Shown: piece after piece, positions 47,401 to 62,127 of the stretch | Layout: every line of letters starts with the position of its first letter | Position numbering within the stretch: the first letter of the stretch is position 1 | Assembly (NCBI GenBank): GCA_948567375.1 | Contig: OX419759.1 | Location: 4,379,303 to 4,443,302, forward strand | Length of the DNA: 64,000 nt | DNA from: Lunularia cruciata | Lineage: Eukaryota > Streptophyta > Marchantiopsida > Lunulariales > Lunulariaceae | Direction: 5' to 3' | Notes under the pieces: generated by a model | The model's database searches: none | Told to the model about the DNA's origin: nothing | The model's input: the letters and a program-made list of their open reading frames with translations, nothing else | Translations under genes and position numbers: made by a program

Positions 47401-48795
47401 GTGTTTTCGAGCATAGTTTCTCCATTTGTTTTCCTCTTTGAGGTGATTTCAATCCAAAGTTCGCCATGAAGTATAGTCGAAGGGAAGAAGTTGGCGAAGT
47501 GACAGATAAGAACTTGCCTCAGTAGACGCATTGCTTTGTCGATTGTGATTTGCAGATGTGTTCCAGTCTCTGTTCTGGTTTCGTTCCGTTATCAATGTTC
47601 TTTCCTCGATTCTCGAAGATATTTGGCGTCTTCAACTCTGAAGAAAGTTTGGGAATATTTTCTTCTCGTAAACTTCGATGGACTTCGATGGTTTACTCAA
47701 ACACAGTGTCATAACAACCTAGATACAATTCAATCCATCGTCAAAAATATGTGCACCTTCATAACTGCGACGTGAGTGTTCAGATCTCAAATTGTTAAGA
47801 GTGGAAAGTGAGCTTATTGCACCGCTTGGAAGTCGGAAAGTTCTTGCTATATAAAGCTCATACCTCCCCCATCAAGCAAGATTACTTTACGAAGGCCAAG
47901 GATGAAGAAACTGATGAGGAGATGACATGAAGAACACAACCGATGATAGTGCTGCACTCGAGTTCGATCGGAAAGCACAGGTTACATGTGAAATTTAACC
48001 ATAGAATACAGGGAAAGATGTATTAGTAGATGCTGAGGATTAGCAAGAGACGCGAGCACTCCTGACGGCACCAGTCTTCACAGTTGTAATTTACATTTTT
48101 TAGATCCGACATGCAGAAGAACTAAGTAACTTATCTACTCCATTCAACAGCATCTTTTAAGGCATTTTTCCTCCGATACAATCTTCTTTGGGGTAATCTT
48201 CTACTATGCGTGAACAGTTTCATGAGTTTACTTGAGATTAAGTTGTTCCACGCTGATATTTACCGGCCTGACTCTCCATCGGCATTGAAGAACTTCTCCA
48301 AATTTCTGCGTTCTACTCTGTCGAATTGGAGAAAAAAAATAATCGCGCTGATGTTTGCGGAGATTTGAAGTGGGGAGAATACGCTAGTACAATTATTTTT
48401 GTCACCTCGTGAGGTTATTGACCTTACAGATCTCGTGTCTTTGCAGCAGCTTCTGCCCACTCGATATTGCTTTCTATCCCTAGTAAACATTAATTCGATC
48501 TTCGGGCGCACTTCTAGCTTATCAAAGTCTTGCTCCGATTGCAGTCAGTCTCGCTTGATGCGTTTCTTCTGCTCTTCGCCTTCTAAATTTCGAGAGGGCC
48601 AATCTTGACTGAGGAGTATTAATTACCAGCTCCGGCGAGACGTTCAATTCGTGTTCACGATGTACTCAGATGTACTCAACTCCTTTCATTTCATGAGGAA
48701 TGGCAGCTCCTTTTGCTGCTTCAAGCAAAGACAGCTCCAAGGCCAATTTCTTTCATGGTAGATTGCTGCCTTGGGCTCTCCCGTTGCCTGCCGTG

Positions 48796-48823
48796 ACTCA
48801 AAAGTGGTCTCCCACTTTTGAGT
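48796..48823. repeat. Perfect 12-bp stem hairpin
   Basis: Stem ACTCAAAAGTGG, loop TCTC, then the exact reverse complement. It lies about 430 bases upstream of the J-protein start codon. Confidence 0.65.
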
Positions 48824-49055
48824 GTCAAATACCGGCACTTCATTAATGGTCTAGATCCGTTTCATACACAACTGAGGCACCTTAGTTTGCGCGCAGCCCG
48901 TTGGCAAACTTGGAGACAGGGAAGTAGAATCATCCATCCCAAAGAGAAGCCAAATAGAAACTGCTGGGATCTGGCAACACACAGCGAAGTAGGAATCAGA
49001 ACATTCCAGCACGTATATCTAACTTGTGGACGAGAATGACATACAAATTTGAGCA

Positions 49056-49091
49056 ATGCTTACCTCCCAAACGGGGAGGGGAGGTAAGCAT
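49056..49091. repeat. Perfect 13-bp stem hairpin
   Basis: Stem ATGCTTACCTCCC, ten-base loop, then GGGAGGTAAGCAT. The right arm holds a consensus-like splice donor (GAG|GTAAG), which pairing would mask. It lies 130 bases before the J-protein start codon. Confidence 0.65.
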
Positions 49092-49221
49092 GGGTCAAAG
49101 TTTCTTATTCACCAGATGAACCGCAGGTATCTCGGGGCCAGGAACTTGTAACTGAAAAGGACAATGTCCAAGTGAAAGTCCGTATCAAAAAGGTGCGGGA
49201 AGAAGAGGAACAGAAGGATTT

Positions 49222-50412
49222 ATGGATTTTATTTACGATATTCTCGATGAACTATCTGGAAATTCCTCGGCAGCTCCTCAATCAACAGCAGACGAGAATG
49301 GGCGTGAAAATCCTTCGAGCGAAAGCCGGGAAGAAAATGCAACCAGAGAAAGAGGAGCAGAAAGTAGCACAGAATATCCGTTCTTCACTTTAAGTGAAGA
49401 TAATCATGATGCGTCTGGAGCGGGATCACGCAGATGGGAAAGGCACAAGAAAGACGTGCAAGGGGAATATTCCAACGACGATAATCCTGCTCAAAACAAA
49501 AAGATTTCCAAAACTCTGGAGAATCTTGCACCGAAAGAGGGATGGCTGAATTTAGACGACCTCGACTTGAAGACGGAACCTTCAGGGTTTCCACCACCTT
49601 CTCGGGCGCCACCCGCTCGAGGAGATGGCGCAGGAACCTCTACGTCAGGGCACGAGCACGCAGAGGGTGTAACCACCACAACACCTGCCAAAATGAAAGA
49701 GCAGTTTTTTGAACAGGTCACAGTTCGTAGAAGGATTAGTTACGAATTAGTAGAGGAGGATGTCTATGGGAATGAAGAAGGAACTCAACCCCCAGATTTG
49801 ATCGACATTTCTACCGTGCACTTCGACGCAGAAAAGGAGACAATTGGTGCAGAGACTAGCCGAAATGCAGAGAAACAGATCCGAAAGGTGTACAAAGCGA
49901 TTGAGGAAGATTTGACAGCACTTTTTGGTGAAGCAAGAGAGGCGAGAGAAGCAAGAGAAGGAAGAGATCCAGCGACTAGCACAGCTGCTGGTTCAAGTTC
50001 TCCTATCAATCGTTGTAATAATGATAGTGGCGGGACGGCATCGAAAGGAGTTGCGGAGATGAAAAAGCGAGATCAGGAGCGTCAGCATGAGATGGACGAA
50101 ATGGAGAAAGCTGCAGACCAACTCGAAGACGAGATTAAGAAATGGTCAGCTGGTAAGGAGGGCAATCTCAGAGCTTTACTTTCGTCTCTCCAGACTGTAC
50201 TCGGACCTGAGTCAGGATGGAAGCCCGTGTCACTGCAAGATCTCCTGAACTCAACTTCTGTGAGGAAGCAGTACAAGAAAGCCACACTTCTCGTGCATCC
50301 AGACAAGCTTCAGCAGAAGAAAGCTTCGCCTCAGCAGAAATATGTTGCAGAAAAAGTTTTCAGCCTTCTTAAAGACGCATCTAAAAGATTCAATACTGAC
50401 GAGCCTTTCTGA
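49222..50412 (+). CDS. Auxilin/JAC1-type J-domain protein, 396 aa (5' end uncertain)
   Basis: The C-terminal 100 residues form an auxilin-like J domain: WSAGKEGNLRALLSSLQ, GWKPVSLQDLL, then ATLLVHPDKLQQKKAS with the HPD triad at about 359-361 that stimulates Hsp70, and QQKYVAEKVFSLLKDA. In plants this type includes auxilin-like proteins of clathrin uncoating and JAC1 of chloroplast photorelocation; I cannot choose between them. Residues 1-280 are acidic, polar and low-complexity. About 285-320 is a charged coiled-coil-like helix. A repeated EAREAREAREGRD lies at about 235-247. JAC1 is longer (about 650 aa), so upstream exons are likely. A coding-like stretch in another frame runs into the start from 49087, suggesting a one-base frame break (see findings). 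Confidence 0.8.
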   Translation: MDFIYDILDELSGNSSAAPQSTADENGRENPSSESREENATRERGAESSTEYPFFTLSEDNHDASGAGSRRWERHKKDVQGEYSNDDNPAQNKKISKTLENLAPKEGWLNLDDLDLKTEPSGFPPPSRAPPARGDGAGTSTSGHEHAEGVTTTTPAKMKEQFFEQVTVRRRISYELVEEDVYGNEEGTQPPDLIDISTVHFDAEKETIGAETSRNAEKQIRKVYKAIEEDLTALFGEAREAREAREGRDPATSTAAGSSSPINRCNNDSGGTASKGVAEMKKRDQERQHEMDEMEKAADQLEDEIKKWSAGKEGNLRALLSSLQTVLGPESGWKPVSLQDLLNSTSVRKQYKKATLLVHPDKLQQKKASPQQKYVAEKVFSLLKDASKRFNTDEPF

Positions 50413-51761
50413 CTATGTATGAATCCTCCTATACGATACGACATAATCATAACTTTCTGTTCTACTGTACGGTAATGAAAAGTCCAACCATTTCGTGGTA
50501 CGGCTGAAGGGCTGGATGAATGCCCTGCGGAACATGACTTTCTTGGTCTTCAGAAGCACCGCAACCTGAATGAGGCTGGGCAATCAGCTGTTTGATACAC
50601 CAATGGTGATACACACAAAGACGATACCATGTGATTACAGAGAGTATCTATGAAAGAAAGAAACGACTGAGGGAAGAAGGTGCGAGCGCAGCTCCTCGTC
50701 ATCTTTCTGGGTTACCAAGCTCTGAGTAGCTTCACTCCGAACATAATCAGCTTGGACAGAACTAGCAAATCTCTATATCCCGCTGCCACGTTGATCCTAG
50801 TACAAGCGAGGTACAGGTCAGACGAGAGTAAGGTCAAGATACTCTTCATCGTAGGCTAAACACAAAACTGACGTCCAACAACACAGTGACAAAAATAGAG
50901 CAGAGGTTAGACAAGGAAGATCTAGGACAGTGACAAAGTACAGCCAGAGAAGTGGCAAGAAAGACTCGTGATATTCGTTTGTCGTTCCCATAATTCTTGA
51001 TGCAAATGGCGAGGAACATAGAAAAAATTTCGAACTCCCAGCGCCATCATAACAAACATATCATGTCACTAAGCCTTCTTCACTATGATCATCCTGATAT
51101 TAACGGGCATTGCTAAGTTCTAGCTGCAAACAGCTGCGAGCCAATGACATCCTCAAGTCATTGCAGTCGGCAAGACCTCCAGACATAGGCTTCACGTTGA
51201 GTGCAAAAGAGATTTTCAGATGATGCAAGAAATCGGCATATGAATATCATAATTCACTTTTTGATTGGAGACAAGGTCAGTAGAAGAAACGCAAAGTTTC
51301 CCACTCTTGATCAAAGAGGGATGTCCGTTCTCGAAAAAAATTAAGAAATAAAAGTACAGAAATGTCCTAAATAGTTTCCGCTGAATATGAACCTTTCCGC
51401 CGATTGCTTTCCCTCTAACTACAGCAAAATGCTACGATGCAGCTCCACAAATGCCCCTCCACTACTCTTCAACATGCCGGATCTACAAAAGCTGAACTAC
51501 TCTGGAAAATCATCATTTTGAAATAAAGTCCTCAACGGTAGAGCATTATACGTTGCACTTATGGAAGTCAAACAGAAACAGGGATCAGTGACGATCATAT
51601 CCATCGGACTTATCTTCAAGTCCCATCTTCACCATCGGTACATTATAGTGGAGAGTTCCATTCCAGATGATAACTAGCCTGCTGTTTGGCTACGAATCAC
51701 ACTATTGACTTCCAGAGGCAATTGTCAACACTATTTACTACAGATAATGATGTATCTTGTC
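50413..51761. other. Intergenic region between convergent genes
   Basis: Both flanking genes end here, so it holds their 3' UTRs and terminators. No ORF or repeat of note is seen. Confidence 0.5.
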
Positions 51762-55604
<3,843 letters not shown>

Positions 55605-55718
55605 ATGGAGGATCAGGACACTAAATCTCGGTCAGATAGATTGAGCTGCGCGAGAAGCTACACGGATTTTCATCTTCTTGAGAAATCCGGGTTTTCTGAC
55701 CCATTGAATCAGGGATGA
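55605..55718 (+). promoter_or_regulatory. Upstream ORF(s) in the leader of the unknown-protein gene
   Basis: An ATG-to-TGA frame of 37 codons ends 39 bases before the main ATG at 55758. A second short frame (ATG 55714, 7 codons) follows. A third ATG at 55750 opens a frame overlapping the start of the main ORF. Such a set would be expected to lower translation if the leader is unspliced. The transcript start is unknown. Confidence 0.35.
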
Positions 55719-55757
55719 GGAGTTCAATCTGTTTCTGAGGGAGAACTTAATGCACAA

Positions 55758-58700
55758 ATGGAGCCAATTTTGCTGGAAGATTGGTTACGAGTGGCGAGCT
55801 CTTCCTCCTCATCGTCGCCTCCCACACCATCGGCCACTCAATCCACTCCAGAATCTGCAGCCAATTCTGTCGTCCATGCATGGGCTGAGATCCGAGCCTG
55901 TGTACAGCAAAAATCTTTGACAGATTCTCAGCGTGCAGCTCTGGAGCTTCTGTTCCGGCATAGGCGGTCTCTTCACTATGCCGACTCTCAGGTCAAGCTT
56001 CTTCTAGCCTTAATGGCAGAGGTGAATTGCAGTGATACAGGGTTACTGGGTTTTGCTCGGAGGTTTGCAGTTTTAGGAGTCTTGGCATGGGTTAGAAAAT
56101 GCTATATAGGAACAGCTATAAACCCTAGTGCTTTGAGGCAAGCTCCGGAACAGCTTGCTACGGTGGTGCAGTATGTAAGAAAGGCTATGGAGGAACGCCC
56201 TGTTTCAAACGGGTACATTTGTGAGGGAATTCTTCTTTTGGGTACTGTGAGCACCTTGGGAATTGTCCCACCAGATTTGAAAAATGAGTGTTGCAGTATA
56301 GTTGCAACGGAGTTTGCTAGTAGGAAGAGTTTGATTATTAAGGGGCCAGTCGCTGATGCCCTTGCTGGGGCTGGATATTGTCTGACTGTCTGTTCAGAAG
56401 AACATCTTATTCCAATTTTCAGGCCTATGTTGGAGTTATGGAATAATGTCTACTCTGATGCAAGGGAGATTAATCTTCCTCCTTCAATATTCACAAGTGG
56501 GACAGATGTTGTACGGTTTGAAAACGGTCCTCTTGGGGAATATCCTCCTCTGAAGGATGTTGTAATGCTTCTACATTTGACGGACTACCTGGGCTCCTCG
56601 TTTTCCTCAAGACAGAGATTTAACCATGGCAGAACGACTGAATTGGAGTTTCTACGTGATGAGCTGTTAAGGTTACCTGGCCCTGTGACCGGGCCTGCAG
56701 TCCAGTGTTCCACCATAATGGCTGCGTGTGGTTTACTACGAAGTCTGTATAGATGGGCTCAAGGAATCTATAAGAAGGACGTATCAACTCCTCTTGATCA
56801 CAAGCTTCTTGCAATTATTTCTACTTTAGAGGGGGTTGTTACTAAAAGCTGTGATCTGGTGATAGCTCCCAATGTCAGTATGTCCAGCTTTGGATCAAGT
56901 GTTGTTCATGGAGGAACTTATGCAGACGGTGTATTTCGCCAGACAGCGAGCTTACACCTTTTAAGATGCATTGCTGTGGCTGTGTCACGCTGTCGAGGTT
57001 TCCCTTCTCATCACGGCGTCCTACGGTGTTTAGTTCTGTGCATCTTCGATGATGTCCTTAACTTGGACTCTGTGTACTCTGCTTACCTTGCTGAAGTTAT
57101 GAATGGCCTGAGACAAAAGTTAAATTATTCCACACAAGAAGGGAGGAATGCAGACGACCTTGATGCTGTGTTGGTAGCTTTCCAAATACACACTGAAAGT
57201 TTTGTATTCCAAGAAGTGGGAGCTTTAGCCAGAGCTATGTGTGAGCAGTATGCAAGAAGCAGTAAGAACCAGCAACGTCAAACTGAGCAATTCGTCTGGG
57301 AGTTTGCGAGGAACTTGTACAGAAGGCATCGGGTCTTTGCTGCGACCTCTGGGAAAGAACCAAGTGACGCTGGTATAGCACCTTACGCCCGAACCATGGA
57401 GAAATTTCACGAGGCTGTCTTTCTGGCAGTAGTTGTGTTCTTCAACACTGCAGTGAGACAGAACAGTGCATCTAATGAACGGGCTCAGATTGAGTTGTCT
57501 GCTTTGGCACTGGATTCATTTTCATGTGTTGAGTACTTTCGACACCTGCAGTTGAGGGAATACATCGAAGTGATAAAAACCGCCCTCTCTCGAATATCTG
57601 ATTCTGAATTTGGATCAGTTGCCTTTGCTAAAATGTTTCCAGCTTATCACGACCTCATTCAGCGCCCTGGTACTTTCTCCACATCTTTTATCAAGTCAAT
57701 TCGTTTGTGCTTAAGCTGTCTAAGTCTTAGTAGACTTGAAAACGTGGATCCTACCAGTTGACCGTCTTTAGTGTCAAGCATAGCAGAACTTCTGATGATA
57801 TCATATTAGAACAGTAGTTAAGTCAGTTCACGCCTCTTAAATGGTGTATATGACGGATGATAAAGTGGCGGATAGGATTTTATTGTGCCTGAAATACCAT
57901 CGCTCGTTTTCTTTGATGTGAAGAAGTTTCCTTGCTCATAAAATTCTGGGACTTGGTCAAGCCTTCGTGCAGGTCCAGCAGATGTCAGTCTGACCTACTA
58001 CTGGGATCAGGATGAAGTTCAGTCATCACGGATTCTTTTCTACTTCAGAGTGCTACCTTTATGCCTGGACAAAATGCCCGACGGAACATTTGCCGAAAGA
58101 ATAGCGCCAGTTCAGTTTCTGTATCCTCATTCACCTGATCTTGCGTTGCGCTTTGGGACATTCACGTTTAAAACACAGTCGATCTTTGCCAATGCTATCT
58201 TTGATGTCTGTCTTTTGCAACTTGATCTTTAACTGTTTAAACATCTCTCCGTATAGCACATTCAAAATGTAGTATGCTCCTCTAGACAAGAACGTCATTA
58301 ACGTTTTTAACCATAACTTGGGAGCGTACTGCAAATTGGCCAGTGTCCAAATTTTGAAAAGAGTTTCTCTTGACAGACAATAATTCCAGATACCTTCAAC
58401 ATCCATCGGAGGCTATGACGAAAGCCACACACGCATTATTTGGGGCATTTTTGTCTTCAGGCGTTAGGACTGATTCATCACTTAACATAAGAAAGTCGCA
58501 GCCTTCTGAGTTTAAGGTTGAAATGGGACTAAGAGAGCAACTTGTGGGTTATTACGCTCAGAGAGCTTTAGAGGTAATGTTGTCAATCCAAAACTGGTCC
58601 AATGGGCCGAATGTTTTCATCCTGTCTAGCTTGTCTAAAGTTCTTTTGACCGAAGGGAGCAGCTGGGCGTTTTCTTACTCAGAAAGCATATATTGGGTTC

Positions 58701-59756
58701 ATGGATGTCGGAGATGACTCAGTGAATCTTTGATTTCATCTCATCACGCATATGTTGTCAGATCCAGCCTACTTGTTCCGTGAAGAACGAATTCACAGGA
58801 TTTGAACCAATAAAGGTCTCCTCTGCTTTGGCACCTGCTTAAAGAGACGCTGTATGTAGTCTGATTCAACCACCCATGCCAAATCATGGGTATTATGATT
58901 GCTACCCTGTAGTAGTAAGATCTTCCGCTTCGGGCACTAAAAGAAAATATTTCGCACATTTGTGATGCAGCTGTATCCAGATACAACTCCATTCCAAGGG
59001 CTCGTCGCCGGCTTTGGTGCGTTAGCTCGACATTTGCCTTCAGGCAGCCCAGCAGTTGTGTATTGTATGACTTGCCTTGCAGAAAGAACAAAAGCCCTCT
59101 ACAGTAAAGATAAGCAAAACGGAGCTCCTCAAGGTCTTGAGCCTTCAACTCAACCAGCAGGAGATAGTGGTGGTCAGCGAGAAAGAGTGCCTCTAGAAAC
59201 CATGGGAGTTGCCCAGAAGCTTCAAGTTCTTCTACTACACCTGGTCTTGATCGTGGATTTACAGGTATGAACAGCAATCCTTATTCAAACGTTTTCACTT
59301 CTATAACTCATCTCTCCGGCTTGCTATCTCTCTTAAAGACAGGATCTAGGTCTCTGGAACTTATAGACTTGGCACAAAGAACCTTGTCGTTGATGATAGC
59401 TCAATGCAAGTACTTATTCCAACTTCTCACTTTTTCAGGAGTGGAAGAAGTAATATTTCTTTTAACTTAAGTTTTTATCAGACCACGTCAAACTGCGCAG
59501 TTTGAGAACTTTCTTACGAAGCTTTTTGGTTTGCTGTCAGGTATTACCTGAGGTTCTCAAGCTGATTGCCAATCTTATAATGGGACTGCCCCTGCACCAT
59601 CGAACTGTCGCCTTGGCAGAAGTTTACGATATAGTTGCCAGCAGCGACGACTACACTCGAAAACCTGTTATTGTTCCGTGGCTGCAAACCCTTTCCTTCT
59701 TGCTCTTCAACAGTCAGCAGAAAGTCAAGAATACAAGCACGCCTAAAGATGGATGA
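55758..59756 (+). CDS. Conserved plant protein of unknown function, about 880 aa, 4 exons
   Basis: Exon 1 runs from 55758 to about 57706, exon 2 58390-58573, exon 3 58971-59264, exon 4 59541-59756 (TGA). Exons 2-4 have clean GT-AG borders and join in phase (ALE-LYPDTTPFQGL; IVDLQ-VLPEVLKL). The exon 1 donor is less sure: CGTTT|GTGCTT fits the required phase and ends before the in-frame stop at 57759-57761. The protein has a Ser/Pro-rich N-terminus (about 15-35) and is otherwise alpha-helical, with Leu/Ala-rich repeats like an armadillo/HEAT-type solenoid; no signal peptide or membrane segment is seen. The segment GALARHLPSGSPAVVYCM resembles an uncharacterised plant family I recall from Arabidopsis (possibly AT1G73970; unverified). 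No catalytic motif is visible. Confidence 0.8.
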
Positions 59757-59768
59757 TACAGAGCTCGA

Positions 59769-59791
59769 GACCTGTCTGTCAAAGACAGGTC
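59769..59791 (+). other. Short hairpin just after the stop codon of the unknown-protein gene
   Basis: Stem GACCTGTCT, five-base loop, then AGACAGGTC, 12 bases after the TGA. It is probably in the 3' UTR. No T-run follows, so it is not a classical terminator; role unknown. Confidence 0.5.
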
Positions 59792-60731
59792 ATGTTGTGT
59801 AATGAACATGGCGGGGTTACCCATCGAGAGAGCTGAAAGTCCAGTGATTGAAAATTGTTGTGTACCACCAAAAACGTCTTACAGATCATATACGGACTGT
59901 ACCAGACAGCAAAGACTGAGAACTATTAGGGGGAGATTGGGATGGTAGACTTTACCAGGTGATCCGAAGAGGACACCTGCGTTGTTGGAAAAATGGGGAG
60001 TTCGTCCTTCACGAGTACAAATGCAGGAGTGTCGAAAGATTCCACCATTCTGGATACATCACGATTTTCGAGTGGAGAGTAATGTTTTTGGCGGCTGGTT
60101 GTAGGTCCACTAGAACCCAGAGTCTTATACAAAATGTTTAGTATAAAAGCGGTCTTTCCCATGTGATATTTAGTTTTGCCAATATCTCTCTCAAAATGTG
60201 TCTTGATTGAATGTGATACGAAGGTCCGTTCACAAGCTGTAGAGAGAACGTCAACGGATGATGTGGCTACGGGGACAGCATGACATTAACTACGTAACCA
60301 CACTGCTTCAACATACACATCTTGACAGAGCGGTTCTGTGCACGGCTTCTGTTCCCATTGCTCAAATATCTTCACTTGCTGAGGAAGGCTGGTGGAGAGC
60401 GTGAAAAACAAACATTTGGATCGAGTACATTACGCTCACAATTTGATGCCAAACTGGTTACGTTGCCCAGCCCCGATCTACCCAACTCTTAGATATGACT
60501 TTAGGGAATCAGATGTAAATCTTTATTGAATAGTATTGGTCATATCTTCGTTCTAAACTTTTTCTAGGTTTGAAGTAGCAATACAATGTGTACAGGATCC
60601 TTCAAGCAAAACTGGACGTGGTAACCTTCTCTGCCGTCTCAGATATTTTAGTGCCTTATATTTGCGTGATGGCAACAGGCAAACTCGGAGAACTTACTAA
60701 GCCTTTTAAGCACAAAGTGCATGGAAGAAAC
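59792..60731. other. Intergenic region between convergent genes
   Basis: Expected to contain the 3' UTRs of the unknown-protein gene (plus) and the BSD2-type gene (minus). ORFs of 60-78 codons at 59926-60162 show no domain. Nothing else is recognised. Confidence 0.5.
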
Positions 60732-62127
60732 TTAATCATCTTGAGTATTCATAAAGCCACCAAGAAAGCCAGCTCCGTTGCAGCTTCCGCAAAGAATCTG
60801 CTTCTTCCCTCTGCATATTGCCAAACAGCTCTTCAGTATTGGAATTGAACAGTGAGACCAGTCACACAGTACTATCAAACATCATGTACTATGACGAAAC
60901 GGACGAGGATGAGGAAATAGTATCGGGCTCCAGTTTTACAAGTTTGAAATTACAGCATCCTATCAACTGACAGTGTTCTACCTCTACGAGCAATGCAAAT
61001 GTGGAAACTTTGATCTCGTATTGGCCTAACTTTAGCAAGGTAAGGGATCATCGAACCAAGGCAAAGATAGCGTTAAGGAAAATTCTTATTGAGATCTTTC
61101 TTTAAGGACTGTTGAAGTAAATGTAGAGGTGTTCTTGCAACAACGATGAAATGCGGACTACACTCCCAGTGGCGTCCAAAGCGAAAACGGAGTATTAACT
61201 GCACTGAAAATGTCACAGCTAAGTCTCCTCTTCTAAATACTCGCAAAATACTCGCAGTGGGGGCTTTGTCATCTCGTCCTGCACTAATATTTGGCTCTAA
61301 ATGCCTACTTTCTCATCACTTCCATTCTTCCCTTGTGACTCTAATCGTGCCCTGAGCAAATACTTTTGTGCTGGTGGAGCTGCTTACAAGCGAAAAGTGA
61401 GGTGAAAAGCAATGAGCGGAATGAAAACTTGCCTGCATAGCCAGCAGATGGTGCCCGCCTTAAAACGTCCATTGAAATGATCAACCGAGTTGATGCCCTC
61501 ACCTAGGCATTGGGTGCATTGGATAGCGCCTGCATTGATACCAAAAATTGTTACAAGAAAACTCAAACCATGTCAACACCACAAAGCAATCTCCTCAGCA
61601 CCACAACCGAGAGAACCCCACCGCTCAGCAAATTCAATCAAGCACCACATCCACCAGCCCCGTTCAGAAAATTCCCAACTCAGACAACAAACTCACCATT
61701 TCCTTCACAATCCTTGCAGAGAATGCTCTTAGTAGGCGCTTGCCCCTCGGCAGGTTCTGGAAGGGCCTGCAACCAAAATCACGGAGTCATCAACTCCACC
61801 TATCCATAAATCCCAGCACTCTGTCCAACTCACAAAACCTCGGCATTCTCCAAACACCCAGAAGCGGCGGCAGCGCGGAAATCGGTAGCAACAAACAGGA
61901 ATTCAACACAAACGAACCTGGCAGCAAGAATGTCTGTGCGTCAACCGGGAGGAAAAGCTGGACGATGGAGCGGCAGCGCAGCTTCCAGTGCTGGAGATGG
62001 AAATAGGCCGCATCAGAGGAGCTGCGGTGACGGAGCTGGTGGTCGCATCTCTGCAGCAGCAACGGGCGGGTAATCCTGATGGGGACGCGAACCCAACGGC
62101 AGGAATCAACTGCATGAGTGTCGCCAT
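60732..62127 (-). CDS. BSD2: BSD2-type DnaJ-like zinc-finger chaperone of Rubisco assembly, plastid, 4 exons, 151 aa
   Basis: Minus-strand exons are 62127-61918, 61766-61697, 61529-61433 and 60810-60732; they sum to 152 codons in frame with a TAA stop. Residues 1-65 are a Ser/Ala/Thr/Arg-rich chloroplast transit peptide. Then come four zinc-binding cysteine pairs: CKDC (87/90), CTQC (98/101), CWLC (122/125) and CGSC (133/136), each near a Gly-rich GxG. The core INSVDHFNGRFKAG and the end CNGAGFLGGFMNT are diagnostic of BSD2, which binds the Rubisco large subunit before holoenzyme assembly. The last pair reads CGSC where I recall CGDC. Intron 3 (61432-60811) has a GC donor, CAG|GCAAGT. An in-frame ATG at 62265 would add 46 residues but spoil the transit-peptide start. 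Convergent with the upstream gene. Confidence 0.93.
60811..61432 (-). other. GC-AG intron (intron 3 of the BSD2-type gene)
   Basis: On the minus strand exon 3 ends CTATGCAG|GCAAGTTTTC and exon 4 begins after ATATGCAG. The join restores C-R-G-K-K, the conserved family sequence. Use of the nearby GT (CAA|GTTTTC) would give CRQGKK only with a shifted acceptor, so the GC donor is preferred. Confidence 0.75.

Larger units (their letters stand above)
47401..49221 (+). other. Upstream region of the J-domain gene; possible leader exons
   Basis: Composition becomes less AT-rich from about 47400. Short coding-like pieces appear in several frames (47556-47670; 48876-48990, containing KLGDREVESSIPKRSQIETA). 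They cannot be joined with confidence into the J-protein frame. Two perfect hairpins sit close to the gene (48796-48823 and 49056-49091). The region may contain the promoter, 5' UTR exons or N-terminal coding exons. Confidence 0.35.

Noticed and set aside
60588-60848. Plus-strand ORF of 86 codons
   Set aside because: It is antisense to BSD2 exon 4, which has the diagnostic CGSC/NGAGFLGGF sequence.
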